Shown here in pieces: positions 22,926-34,900 of a stretch of 64,000 nt of DNA. The notes under the pieces are model-generated. The model made no database searches and was not told where the DNA came from. It worked only from the letters and a program-made list of their open reading frames with translations. This stretch comes from Paragonimus westermani. Lineage: Eukaryota > Platyhelminthes > Trematoda > Plagiorchiida > Troglotrematidae. The stretch is taken from contig QNGE01000860.1 of assembly GCA_008508345.1 (NCBI GenBank), positions 48,454-112,453 of the forward strand, written 5' to 3'. Made by a program: the position numbers and the translations under genes. The first letter of the stretch is position 1. Each line of letters begins with the position of its first letter.

Positions 22926-23005
22926 GGCCTCGGTTGGATTCGAACCAGCGACAGACACAGCATGCCTCAACGCGGCGAGCGCTCTGCCAGCTGAGCTGCG
23001 AAGCC
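22926..23005 (-). tRNA. tRNA-like sequence (probable SINE head or tRNA pseudogene)
   Basis: On the minus strand 80 nt start GGCTTCGCAGCTCAGCTGG. The acceptor stem pairs 7 of 7 (GGCTTCG with CGAGGCC, one G-T). The D stem GCTC/GAGC is present and the T arm GCTGG-TTCGAAT-CCAAC has one mismatch. Box A and box B promoter sequences (GCTCAGCTGGCAGAGCG, GGTTCGAATCC) are well preserved. The anticodon stem does not pair beyond three bases (GCC/GGC), so no isotype can be assigned and a working tRNA is unlikely. Confidence 0.45.
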
Positions 23006-23214
23006 ACACCGGGAGCTCGTAATTTCACATTCGGACTCTGTTATTAGTAATACAATTTCTATGCTCGGCAGTGGCGTTGGTGGATTCCAGCGTGAACTGT
23101 TCGAGGAATCATGTTGGGGCAGTCGATTCCCTGAGTTATTTAGTGGATTCCATATGAGACAGTGGGACTGGTAGGTGACAGAGTCCGAATGTGAAATTTT
23201 CGAGCTCCCGGTGT

Positions 23215-23294
23215 GGCTTCGTAGCTCAGCTGGTAGAGCGCTTGCCGCGTTGAGGCATGCTCCGTCGGTCATCGGATGAAATCCAGCCAAATCC
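23215..23294 (+). pseudogene. tRNA-like sequence, diverged partner in opposite orientation
   Basis: 80 nt on the plus strand begin GGCTTCGTAGCTCAGCTGG, with box A intact. Box B is damaged (GGATGAAATCC instead of GGTTCGAATCC) and the acceptor stem has two mismatches (GGCTTCG against CAAATCC). It is the partner of the unit at 22,926-23,005 and also appears inverted at 51,281-51,360. Confidence 0.6.
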
Positions 23295-23903
23295 CTGACT
23301 TTTCACAGTTGGGTCTTATCTAAAATCATAAATCTGCCACACTACTTATTAGTTTACTCATGTGTATGCATTGCTCAAGTTGCTAGGAAATCCAACAGAA
23401 CGACTTCATGTGAGCCTTAGTTATCACACGCACATTTCCTGCAGCCCTCCAAACGTCGACTCAGTTCTTCGTTTGCCCGAATAAATCCCGAGGGCACTGC
23501 AGAATGCCACAACAACCAGTTGACAGGGTTATATATTCCAATGATCATAGCACAATTAATAATATCGCATAAATTCTTTGTCAAAAAATATTCCGCACAC
23601 ATATTGCTTGTCATAGTAAATGTAATCACTCCACATTTTCTTATCCAACGTGCAAAATCACGTTCTTTTTCTGATCCCATAAATATCCATTGTACGAGGA
23701 AATTTTTCTACGACGGATGGACGCATGGAACTTCTTCCCGGCCAAGCGGTTAACGAGATGTTCAACTTTTTGACGTTTCCGAGCGATCGACGAAATCCTG
23801 TGTCGGACTCTGCCCGATCGTTTGCTGGATTTCTGAATTTTCCATCCTGGCTCGCCAAAGCCGAACTATCTTAACATTTTTCAAACGCCAATTTTATTCC
23901 CTA

Positions 23904-24837
23904 ATGGCGAAACACTCTAAAGATGCGGATGGACGTTCTTCGCAAAGTGACCTTGAACTGTTGAAAAATTCGCAAAGTATCTAAGCTAGAAGCAGAGTTT
24001 GCTCAATTAAGGGCAAGTTGTACTGCACTCGACTCTCTGAAAGAGAATCTTGTCTCTCTATCATACATCTTCAAAGTACCCAAAAGTTCCAGGATGGATA
24101 ACATTCGGGGCGCAAGCTTGTTCATCAACACATTGGTAACGGAAATCACGAGACGGATGCGTTGCTCAAACAACGCCATCGTATTCAATGTGCCAGATAA
24201 GCTGTATCTAGAGGTAGTAAAAAGATACTCTCGGAGGTTACCAAAACAGACCCACCATTATATACGCAAAAGTTCTGCTGCCCGCTATTATTCAAATTTT
24301 ATAGCGAAGCGATTGCAAAAACAGTTCATACAGTAGCAGGACCTTATTAAATCCAAAACCTTGCTCGAATTGTTAGAAATTATAGAGGACAGAACGCCCC
24401 TTGAAAGGGAATGTCGAAAACTCTCACCGGGCGGGACCTCCGTCTCTAAGCATGTGATCCAGGACGCATCGAAACAGAGCACAACGATATCTGGAGATGA
24501 TAAACTGGGTCCCACAGAATGTACCGGCGATCATACCGACAATGCTAACGCTATCAAACAGGACAAATTCGCTTAACTGACTGATCTAACAGTGGATCTT
24601 GACAGTTCCAACAGCGCGCCTAGCGTTGGCAGGACCTCGGTCGAAGAACCAGCCGGCAAAATAGGGTATGCGAACGACTGTGCCCATATTGAAAACATTG
24701 AAGGGCATAGACCGAAACCCGTCTGTGCGGAAACAGGTTCAACTAAGGCAGGACATGGGCAGTCTACTATTCAAAGACAAGTCAGTTTCTCAACTTTGAA
24801 CCAATCCCGTAGGAAACCACCGACTGACTACCAGTAG
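23904..24837 (+). pseudogene. LINE B ORF1 protein
   Basis: The ATG at 23,904 opens MAKHSKDADGRSSQSDLELL. After a frame change a charged coiled-coil-like part (KLEAEFAQLRAS, LDSLKENLVSL) leads into MDNIRGASLFINTLVTEITR and NNAIVFNVPDK, which resembles the RNP-like strand of an RRM as found in LINE ORF1 proteins. Beyond 24,340 lie hydrophilic low-complexity segments in shifting frames to a stop at 24,837. ORF1 proteins coat element RNA. The frame is broken at about 23,980, 24,336 and 24,576. Confidence 0.5.
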
Positions 24838-25300
24838 GGTATCCGTGATAACAAACCCTCCCCAAATCACTACTCTACGGGTCGCCCGAGGTTTCCTCCT
24901 TTGCATCATAAGGGAATTAATTGGTAAGAAAACGCAAATCCGTACCCAGCGATTAAAAAAGACGCATCTCAAACCAACCCCCAAGTCCAGGCCTCTGTCT
25001 AGTAATAGCAGTCTTTCGCGTCACGCATCTATTTATGTAAGGCTAATCCAGAGACCCCTAAAAATGTTTACCCTACGTTTAACACCCCTTTCAATACGGA
25101 TAGTCCCTACACCTCAAATGCTCACCGGAACGCAACCCGTGATCTCTTCGTTCAGAACGTGCAGGTGTACATGACCAATTTACCTCAGCCTTACCCTTTT
25201 TAGCGGGACACACACCTTTCAAACCTCCCCTACTGACTCCGTTCTCCATTGTTCCACTACCCAACTATACCTTACTGGCTCTTTTCCAACACTTCCTCTC

Positions 25301-26268
25301 ATGGACTCAAACGCAGGTGACACCCAATCATTCTCTAATGAGCTCACTATAACGACGTCAGACAGAGGGATGTTACCAATGTCTCTGAGTCACAAAGACA
25401 TTTCTATTTTAGACATTGTTAAAGGTCCAAAAATGATGCCAAACAGGAAAAATGCACCAGGTTTATTGCCTTTTAATGCACGTTCGCCAATTATTAAAAT
25501 GCATATTTTTAGATTCTTTACCTTAAACAATCCTCATATTATTCTAATCACCGAAGCTTGGTGCACCCTGAGACCCCAGACACACGACTAAACGTTATAG
25601 GTCATCACAAGTTCCGCAGAAATCGTGGTGTAGGACGAGGTGGAGGATGTTTAATCTACCTAATGGAGCAATATTATGCAACCATACTCATTGATCCATG
25701 TCTTGGTATGATAGATGACTCCTTGTGGCCGTCATTGTCGACTGGATCCTGTGAATTACTCCTATGATGTGTCCACAGACCACCTCACGCCACTCATGAC
25801 GACATGAAAAATCTTATTAATGGACTGAACTATGTATAGATCTTACCTTCACAGTACAACACAATTGGCGAAGACTTCAACATGCTTATTATCTCCTGGA
25901 CCTTTCTCACAGCCCCCACAAATCAAGCTGAGTTCCTTGCATGTGTTCAAATAAACGGATGGCGCCAACATTTTTTAGCGTCCACCAGACAAGGCCATAC
26001 TTCAGATCTCATCTTTATCACGGGCATCTCTTCTGCCACTGTGTCAGTTTCGAAACAATTTGCGGGAAGTGATCACAACAAAGTCAACTTCATGGTCGAC
26101 CTGAAAGCTGTAAAACAGTCGGCCGTCTCACATTACCGTCAAATTAAATTCGTCGCCTGGAACGTGTTCACCACACTGCTGAGATCTCGAAGTGGAACAC
26201 ATTTTTTCAGACCTCCGATCTTGGTATTGCAACCGAAGCATTTACTGAACACTTCAAGTCTTGCATAA
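25301..26268 (+). pseudogene. LINE B AP-endonuclease domain
   Basis: Blocks in order are HIILITEAWCTLRPQ, LNVIGHHKFRRNR with GRGGGC, CVHRPPHAT, GEDFNMLIISW, HTSDLIFITGISSAT and GSDHNKVNFM. The catalytic SDH triplet at 26,068-26,076 is intact, in contrast to LINE A. Frame changes at about 25,590 and 25,767 and a stop near 25,840 break the domain. It is followed by the basic linker to RT. Confidence 0.75.
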
Positions 26269-26303
26269 ACATCTTAGCTCCGCAAGGATCAAAACACCGT
26301 AAT

Positions 26304-27640
26304 ATGTACAGTAACGGCAAAATTCTCACACCAAAGCAGCAAGGTAAGCTCAAAAGCCTTAAATCACGTTACCGGAAAGCACGCGACTTTTCTCTTATCA
26401 TGCAAATGCGTAAACTGTTCAATGCTATTGAATATAGAACCAAAATGCTCCACATAAGTGGAGGAAAGCGTGTGCTTAACAACACAGATAAGAGCATGGA
26501 TTGGATGCAGTTAACGAGACGCAGGGACTTTGGGAGACAGCCTGCCATCTCAGTAGTGACACTACAGGACTAAACCACTGCATATGATCCTGTTACAACC
26601 TGCGAGGTATTCAATTCATATTTTGCTGCTTCCTTCAACGTTGAAGAATACGTACTGCCCCCACATCTCTCTGTAGGTACAAGTACGTTCCTGAACCATA
26701 TCTTCGTTGACGCAGGGCCCATACGCTCACAGTTAGTTATTAACAAATCTGGTCCTGATGGCATTCACCTCGTTACTCTGAAACACGCAGGGGAAGACAT
26801 CCCTCCACTTCTGCTTGATATTTATGCACTTTCTCTAACATCAGGCTCCTTCCCTCCTCAGTGAAAAAATTCAACAATTAAGCCCCGCTATGAAAGTGCC
26901 TCGCGACATGACGTCAGCAATTATCGTCCCATTGATCATAATTCAATTTGTTCTGAAGTGTTGGAAAGGATAACAAAATGTCGCACGGTCGAATTCTTAT
27001 TATCACAAAACCATATAAACCACTTCCAACGTGGGTTTGTCAACAAACGCTCTTGCATGACGTGTCAGCTAGAATTTATTAACCATGTGACAGAATCTAC
27101 CGACGCCGGTGAGGCGATTATCATCATACTGTTGGACATGACGAAGGCTTTCGATCGTGTGCCTCATAAGCGTCTTCTGCTCGAAATAGCATCCATTGGT
27201 ACACGTGATCAATTCCTTAGCTGGTTTTTCTTCACACCTTACAAGTCGCACACAAACGGTGAAAATAGGAGACAATAGCTAAACGCCCGTGCCAGTCACT
27301 AGTGGGGTGATACAAGGAAATGTTTTGGGACCGTTATTCATTCTGGTATATATAAACGATATACGTGAATTTATCAAGCATGGCAGACTATTTCTATTCG
27401 CTGATGATATCAAACTTGTTCATAGCTCCCCTCCTGGCAATCCACATCCATGTTTAGTAAATATACGGGAGCACTTCATGTCATTAGTGACTTGGTTTTA
27501 AACTTGGCTCATGAAATTTTCCGCCAATAAATCCAATAACGTTGTGCATGGTTGTCGCGTACCAGATGTCTCTATAAAACTGGACGGTCACGGCATATCA
27601 ACCGCCAACTCAGTACGTGATCTAGGTATACGCTACTAAA
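26304..27640 (+). pseudogene. LINE B reverse transcriptase, C-terminally truncated
   Basis: The linker (LKSRYRKARDFSLIMQ) and the RT blocks follow: SGPDGIHLVTLKHAGEDIPP, PPQ-stop-KNSTIKP with TGA at 26,862-26,864 for the conserved Trp, NYRPIDHNSICSE, NKRSCMTCQLEFINHV, ILLDMTKAFDRVPHKRLLLE and VTSGVIQGNVLGPLFILVYINDI. The catalytic FADD box at 27,397-27,408 is intact. A TAG near 27,277 and small frame changes interrupt it. Similarity to LINE A stops near 27,640, so the C-terminal region is missing. Confidence 0.8.
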
Positions 27641-28925
27641 ACTCATTGAACTTTGTAGGTTACTTTGAACACTCATTCTTCCTTCCTGCTGGGGGAACAA
27701 GAAAGAGTTGCGACTCAAGGTTATCATGCATTCATGAGACGAACGGGTTGAGTTTTCTTCCAGACAATCTTAGCATGCTCTCCATTTGTATGGTGGTTTA
27801 CAACTCAGACACACAAGCTATCGATAAGTATGGGGTAAGGGTGTATCAGAATGATTAAGTTGTTACCAATGGGCATGTAGATTGACACCCATACGTGTTG
27901 ACTATAGACATGATTTCTTGTTCGGTGGCAAGTCTAAAAGTAGAACGTCTATCCTGAAAGCGGTAGGTTGATCGGTTCGAGGATTGCGTGACTTAACAAC
28001 ACGCAAAACAGGGGGGTTTTCGTCAGATGTTATTAGGTCCGTTTTCGAAGATAACGTCCTCATTCTACATACCGGCCGTACAGAGATAGTGGACATCAAA
28101 ATTGGGCAATAATCGTATACCAGAGAAGGCTTATAATCGATCTCCCGTGTTATTCGATAACAATTGTCCGCATATGGCATATGTTTCATCAGTTAACATA
28201 ATGTTAATAACATCACATAAAAGGTTACGCCTGAATATCACGCGTTCCATTGTTCGTCACAGCTCACATAGTCAGTTTCACGCCCTCCCGTTTATCACGT
28301 GGTCCCGCTTTCTATTCTTGGTTTCACTTACATATCCCACGCAAAATACATCCCACCCCACCCGGGCACTCAAAATCCCGCTATGTTGAGCACCTCGCGA
28401 GATCCTCAAATTTCTCTAGAATTTGAGCGAAGAATGACGTCCGGTAGAGAGGTCCATCCGTTCTCTCACAAAAGTATATGCGTTCCCATCTACCCCCACC
28501 ATTAAAAAATTCTCTGCACATTCCCGGAACAATCTACATGAGATAACCATGAAATTAAGTAACAATCATCCCCTCCATCCTCAAAGCACGTATTTTCGGG
28601 TACCACATTCAGCATTGGGCCAGTGATCACCTTGTGGAGTCCCAATTGATGTAACAAATCAATTATTTTATCGGATTGTGCAGACCCCAGGTACTATCGT
28701 CTCAGAACTGTGTAGCTCGGAGTGTTCTTCCTGACCCCGAATTTTCCATTCTTATAATGTCTGTTTTTGTCCGTTTCGTTGCTCCATCCACATGGCTGAC
28801 TCGTTGTACAATTTTCAAATTTGGTGTTCAAATGTGTATATGCTTTAAAAGCTGTACGTTGACCACGCTCTCCTGAGCGTGTTTCTCACAAATGCTTCGA
28901 GAAATATACCGTTATTGTTATTATT
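27640..28925 (+). other. LINE B 3' region and tail
   Basis: No protein family is recognised between the RT end and the tail. The stretch belongs to the repeated unit because it recurs inverted up to 28,654 (45,921 on the other arm). The last 270 bp match other 3'-tail copies at 17,985-18,297 and, more loosely, 45,660-45,920. Open stretches at 27,902-28,189 (minus) and 28,102-28,389 (plus) overlap each other and show no domain. Confidence 0.6.
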
Positions 28926-28929
28926 ATAG

Positions 28930-31900
28930 CTGTCAAACACTCAACGCAAACAACTACTTTATCAATTATTTCCTCATGAATATCCACAGAATTCTACATT
29001 ATATCTGCGGAGAGTACCCTGCTGCTTCGGTCGAATGAGGGCCTAGTCTAATAAAACGGGTGTCGGATTCGCTGCGCACCACGTTTGGCAGAGAGCTGTC
29101 AATAGGCCTCCACACAAATAAAGTAGTTTTTGAGCCATACCAGCAAATGCCTTGCGTTGCGTCCGTGTAAATATCTGTCAGCAATCGCCGAACTTACTCT
29201 GACGGTCTTGGCTATAGAACGCTGGAGCCCGATAAATCTGATGAGCGACACGCAATTACAGAAAGGACAAAGTGTATCGTTACCCAAACGGTGTCTTCAA
29301 ATATCTCCGCAAAATTTGAGAAGCCAACATCGCGTTTGCAGCTTGGTAGATAACACTGTGCCCCATGTTACCTTCAGAACAACAACGGTTTGTTCGCTGC
29401 CAAGGGTTTGATAACACAGAAGACCATCGTTGCTTGAAGAAGCTCTGGGACTTGCTAGCTCGTGGCCAACGCACGCCACACAGGCCTCGCCCCTAATGAG
29501 TGCAGATCATTCTAGCTGCAGAGAAGAAATGTAACCTAATCTCAAGCGGGGTGGTTCCGCTCATCGCGCAGGCAAGTCATTCAGGCCACAACTTCGTACG
29601 ACATCTGTTACTCGTTGACTACTGGCCACATGTGGCGTGTAACTGATCACTCCAGAATGAAACCGTCATCTCAAATCGCCCGGAGTTCATCCTGTTAACC
29701 TGCACACATCATTAGCGAGATGAACTACATTTTTTAGGAGATCTCTGGCCATTGGTATGTAACACTTAATTTGCAGGCCTGTTTCAGGCCATCTCGGTGT
29801 TGATTGGACCAAGCAGCTCCATTAACTCTATTGGTCGTGTATACCAATCCACACCCAGATTCAGCCGAAGCAAAAGCCCGCAATGTCCCCGGCGGTTCAT
29901 GTGGCCACAGTTACATGACGTTCAAGCCAGATACACTGGAGACGCGGTGCTGTGCTGCTTAAATAGAAAGAACAGATTTACCAACTGCGTTGTGGTCAGA
30001 AGCTTGCAACCTGAGGAAGGAATATAGGTCTCCCGAAACCAAATCTTCGATGAAGACAGATTTCAAGTTGTAGAACACAGAGCAATGGCACACGGCGAAG
30101 TTCAGTTTGGGGACCGATGAAAGTAGGGTATCTGATAACTTCGTCGGACATAATCAACGGAAGCGGTCCTGCAGCTAGCTACAAAACCCTGTGTTCCGGA
30201 ACGCTTTCTGCTCGGAATATATGCCTTCGGACTTTCAGACTGTTCGGAAACTTCTGAAGTCTCACATTAACCTCCACCGTTTCTAACCGCTTATCTTTTC
30301 ATTCACCAAGCTCACCGGTTGGATGACAACATTGGCTATCACTCCCATCAACCGTATTTCATATTTCTCACCGGATAACAAATGTGGTTCACCACATGCC
30401 ATGTACACAAATCTGTACGTTTGTCCATCTAGCACTTTCAATCCGCCTCCATTCGCTTTCTGGTTCAGCCCTGGAGCAACCGGCGGGCCGGTCACGTCAG
30501 TCCTCGCAGTCGAAACGTCTGATCTCATCTCCAGGCGTGAAATTCTAATTCCACTGTTGATCCAAATGACCCTTACGCGCACCCTTGAACGTTTCGTAAA
30601 ATGATTTCACGTGTCACTGTACAAAGACGGGGGCCCTCACAAGCAGTGCCCACCTTGTTTCTGGTCTTCGATCTAGAAGTTGTTGAAGTACCCTGGTTAC
30701 AGGTCGTGAACTTCTCGCTTGAAGACAACCTCTGCGTGAAATGTAGTATTAGAAGGCGTCAGTCCGACTACGATTATCAAGATCATATTGAGCTGTAATC
30801 TTGGAAAAGACAGTGTGGATGGGTGGAACGCGGAATGCGCCCACCAAGAAGCAGAAGACACGCTTCAACATTTAAGGTTTATCGGTCATAGCCAGCTTCT
30901 TTATACGCCACTTAAAGTACGTGATAGAACGTGCATTAGAGAAGTCGTCGATTCCGAAAGCATTACCTTCCCCGAAACTAACAAAATAGTCATTTTCAAC
31001 TGCGTAACATTACCCGGTTCACAACTCAGAAAAAGCATGTAGCGAACAGGCTCGTTCACAGTGACTTATTATCAGGCTAATTACAACATTTACATAGGTT
31101 AACCGTGTGTAAGAAAATTCGCGGTGCAGGATCAAACGGTCCGTCATCACTTTCAGTTGGGGCAAAGTCGACTGTACACATTATGGATAGTTGATATGAT
31201 AGTGGTCGTGATTACGTAAACTTTTCCGTTCGGACGTGAACAACAGGCCATGGAAGATTCATTGTTTTCACAATATGTTTTTGAGTACACGGTGAGAGAG
31301 AGTAACCGGATGGTTATGGCTTCTGCGACTACCAGCAGGTGCTCCTTGACATGTTCTGTTTGTGAACCCGGAGCGTGAAAGATAGGACGGAACGAGTCAT
31401 TGCGACTGATTAAGCGGTTAGACTACATTAGATATGCAGCGACAGCAGACGAGCAATATTTTATCCAGCCCCGAGTTAGCCACACCGGATGATGCTCCCG
31501 AATGCGTTCGGGTATTTGCCGTGTCGTGCGGATTACAGAGCTGGTTGCACTGGAACAAACATGATATACACAGTAGGATGCAGAATTCGGTATGAAAGTA
31601 GACTGGACACGCAGCTTTGCTCTAAAATAGGTCCTGCCCAGGGCTACCCTAAGTTTGTTGCTTATATTTCCGGTGGCATTATCACACTTAAAATGAAAAG
31701 AAATTCGAACAATTTTTTTCTACGATGTGCGGATTGTCTAATTTTGTGCTATTCAACATATGCCTATGAACAAACTGTTCGGATAGCCGCTTACAACCAA
31801 TACTTAAATTATGCATCGATCTCCCTCTTTCAGGGTATCACTGGAGCATATTTTCGTCGCTCTATCGACTAAATACCATAAGAATAATTTCTGGTGGATA

Positions 31901-34900
31901 TCCGATATCTTGCTTGACATGTACGCTATCACTCGCCTACTGACGTCTTCATCATCCCATCTGTATTCCTCCACTGCGAGTGCTACCCAGCTGAGGTTTC
32001 TCTGATTCTGATTAACCAGTTTTAACCACACTGCCATACTTGTAACAAACTATATAGAGACGAACAGGTCTGCGACCATTTTCGCCTTGTAGCTGAACTA
32101 TATCTCAAACCTTCGTTGAAGATCAGCTATCCTCCCACATACATGCGTTAGCCTTGGGTAGTAAAGTGGTTTTAAAAGTCCAGAGCCCATTGCGTCTGCC
32201 CCTTCTCTCTGCCATTCGTTGTTTGTGCCCGTTTTTCGGTTATCCTTTGCGACTTTACTCCGTTTTAGTCGACGGACTCCTTCACTGATCGTTCCTCCAG
32301 TTAAACCAATATGTGATTCAGAGCGTTTTCACCACCTGTCACTGAACAGTCGGCAAAGTTGTGTGGCAGAGGACATTGTTATAGTTTCGCTATTCAGAAA
32401 GTCGTCCAGTTCTCCTCAGAATTTTTATTCCAACGGCGGATTCATTTCAGTGCCGAAGGTTTAAAAGTATGTTGGTGACCTTCAGTCATTTTGAGAGTGC
32501 TGAACGATGAACTCCAGTTGGTAGCACGCTGGTAATAAACATATCAGGAATCCTTCCCGTATGAGCGACTTCTCCAGTGAGTGACGATTTTCAGAGGGAG
32601 GTGGATGGAATCCAAATATGTGTCGGTGGCTGTATACTCATAAGCTCATTTCTTTCGAAACGAACGGCGTGTTATTCTTTGAACTAACTGCAAAAACCTT
32701 CGTTATGTAACATCTCCACCATACGATGTTGAACTTATTTAAGCATGGATACCAGGACAAATCTGAATAGTTATGATAGCGCTCCTTTCTGTAACCAACG
32801 CCTTCAAAGGCTTGACAACCTAAGAATTCTCTAACGACCTGATTTGCTCAATTGCGACATTCACGTTGGTTATGGACTGCAATTTTTCTGAGCGACTGCC
32901 TAGAGGATAAAAGCGTTGCTCCGGAAGGATTCACAATGGTCGCAAACACATTATGTGGGCTGCCCAATACTTCAGGTCCACACCAGAAAAAGTTCAGACC
33001 CCAAGTGCCTCCTCCAGAAAACTGCTTTTATTAAAAGGGTAGTAAGCACTTCCGAGGATGTAGCAGTAAGTTCGCCAGCTTTTTTTGAAACCGGTCCCTG
33101 CCGCAAAAATTAGCCCAAATGGACTTTACGTCAACCCGGCATTCGGCCAGATACGATGCTCAGCTACTCAGGTTCTAACGGATTCAAGATGAGGCGACTC
33201 ACCAAACAGTAATGTATTTATTGATAACAACCCTCGTTAAATAACCTCTGAAGTTACGTACCGCGATAATATCATTGTGACTATTATTGCGTGTCTTGAT
33301 TCATCCGTGAGGTACACGGGTGAGTGTGATTAACGTACGTGAAGTCTGGTAGCATGTACGAGTAACAACAACACTTTATGTTGATTGCGTGCGTCAAGCG
33401 GTTCTTCGACATGCACTCGGCCCACCCGCAATGTCTGTCGATAGATGGGATCTGGACTGTCCGCGTTTGTCGTGCGGCGAGCGTCAATAAATTTCGGGCC
33501 TCCTCAGCAACCGGTTGAAAACCGGAAAATACGTTCATGAAGGCAAGCTTCCAGCTATTAAGTTCATTAATTACAGAAAAACATTTTAAAACTAAGTGGA
33601 AGAAAGTGTCTACAAACGTCGATACGAAATCCGCCAAATGTACAAATCCCGAGAATAGCGGTTCACGTGAATGCGACTAAATGCAACAGTTGCTTAAAGG
33701 CAGCGTGATTAAACGCCGGATGAAATCAGTGTACATAAATAAGGGTCTAGCTGTGGTGAATAGGGATAAACAGACCACACCAGAGCAAGTTTCAACAAGC
33801 AAACCATATTGAGCCCTGGTAATACGTTCAGGTTTACGTTAGTACGAAAACGATTCCGAATGTTAGAATAAGAAGGATTGACCAGAAATCAAAAACTGTA
33901 GAAAGGGAAACTAGTAACCGATTTTCTGTCAAACACAATCGCCAAACACTTCACGCAAGCAGCAACCTTGACATAGTACTACAGATGATGAAGTCCACTG
34001 GAAAAGTGAAAAAATAACCAGGGCTGCGTTTCCAGTTTTCATTAAAAACGGAGGTGTACAACACGAAAATTAACCATATGCTAGTTAGGAGTACACTTGA
34101 ATGTTGTGATACCGCTGTTCACAGAGTGATGCGTGAAGTGTCTCCGAACTGAATGTTTTAGTCCTAAGTATGTTTTGGAAACAATGAATAATAAAGACGT
34201 TATTCACAGTTTATTGTACCGGCCATTAAATTATATGAAAATGAATAAGCAGGTAAGAAAAGAACACGATATTCCTGAATCCGACAGACCAGCATATCGA
34301 TACTTGGTTGGTACAAATCTAATTGTCAAAGTGGGCCAAAATTCGAAAATTTAGCGAACTGTTCCATCAAAATGAAATTGTTGGTATCTATGTAATGCAA
34401 AACATTTCTGAAGCAAAGGGAGATCGTGTAGTTTTTGATGAAGTGACGTGATAACTCTGCCGCAAACACAGGACGCGAAAAATTCCCGCGCTGACTGACC
34501 AAGAGTCTTGCGCAGTCGTTTTCGGCAAGTAAAGGTACGCAACCTGACTGTCACGACAAAAAATGTTTTAAAGGAAAGCAAGACGGATATGTCGCGGGAC
34601 ATCAACACTTCCACTTACTCACACCAGTTGCTGGCATAAAACCCTTAAATTTCTGCACAAAATGCGAATAAAAACAAGTGTGGAAACCAATCAGAATTCT
34701 GACTCCCCGGGTGAGAATAATGTAATTAGTTCCTCGCAACTATGGTTGATTGGGCCAGTGCCTTCTGTGCATATCAAACTAGCCGGTGTTGTCCGGTTAA
34801 CATTGCATTGCTAATCATTGGCAATACGCAACGTTACATTGGACTGATTGACAGTGACAGCCAAATTACTGGTAGCTGGGATGTTTGGTGATCAGTGATG

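Larger units (their letters stand above)
22870..23330. repeat. Inverted pair of tRNA-derived SINE-like units (foldback, about 175-bp arms)
   Basis: The two arms (about 22,870-23,055 and 23,155-23,330) are reverse complements of each other with some divergence, around a roughly 100-bp loop. Each arm holds a tRNA-like head and flanks containing CACATTCGGACTCTGT and CTGACTTTTCAC. The pair sits between LINE A and LINE B. In the inverted copy the left-arm equivalent is absent, replaced by the n at 51,525. Such a structure would form a strong hairpin and hinder cloning, PCR and short-read assembly. Confidence 0.8.
19712..28654 (+). repeat. Left arm of a 9-kb near-identical inverted repeat
   Basis: This arm matches the reverse complement of 45,921-54,638. 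Paired coordinates sum to 74,575 for 23,051-28,654 and to 74,350 for 19,712-22,825; the 225-bp step is the sequence missing at the n at 51,525. I saw only a handful of substitutions, for example near 21,264, 22,108, 22,517 and 27,989. Both ends lie inside LINE sequence. Confidence 0.95.
23330..28925 (+). mobile_element. LINE B (CR1-like), head to tail behind LINE A
   Basis: The element comprises a leader (about 23,330-23,900), ORF1 (23,904-24,837), endonuclease (25,301-26,268), reverse transcriptase (26,304-27,640) and a long 3' region ending near 28,925 in GAGAAATATACC plus a (TTA)n-like tail. It is related to LINE A throughout but clearly diverged. The RT ends early: after ANSVRDLGIRY at about 27,640 the sequence no longer resembles the LINE A C-terminus, so the thumb region is deleted or replaced. 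The whole element up to 28,654 recurs inverted at 45,921-51,245. Confidence 0.75.

Noticed and set aside
22926..23005. Functional tRNA-Asn gene (GTT at the loop position)
   Set aside because: The anticodon stem has only three pairs and the sequence is part of an inverted repeat pair; the isotype call would be arbitrary.
28985..29480. Minus-strand stretch (for example ADRYLHGRNARHLLVW) as a possible LTR-retrotransposon RNase H or integrase piece
   Set aside because: Frames break repeatedly, no catalytic motif can be placed, and no LTR is seen.
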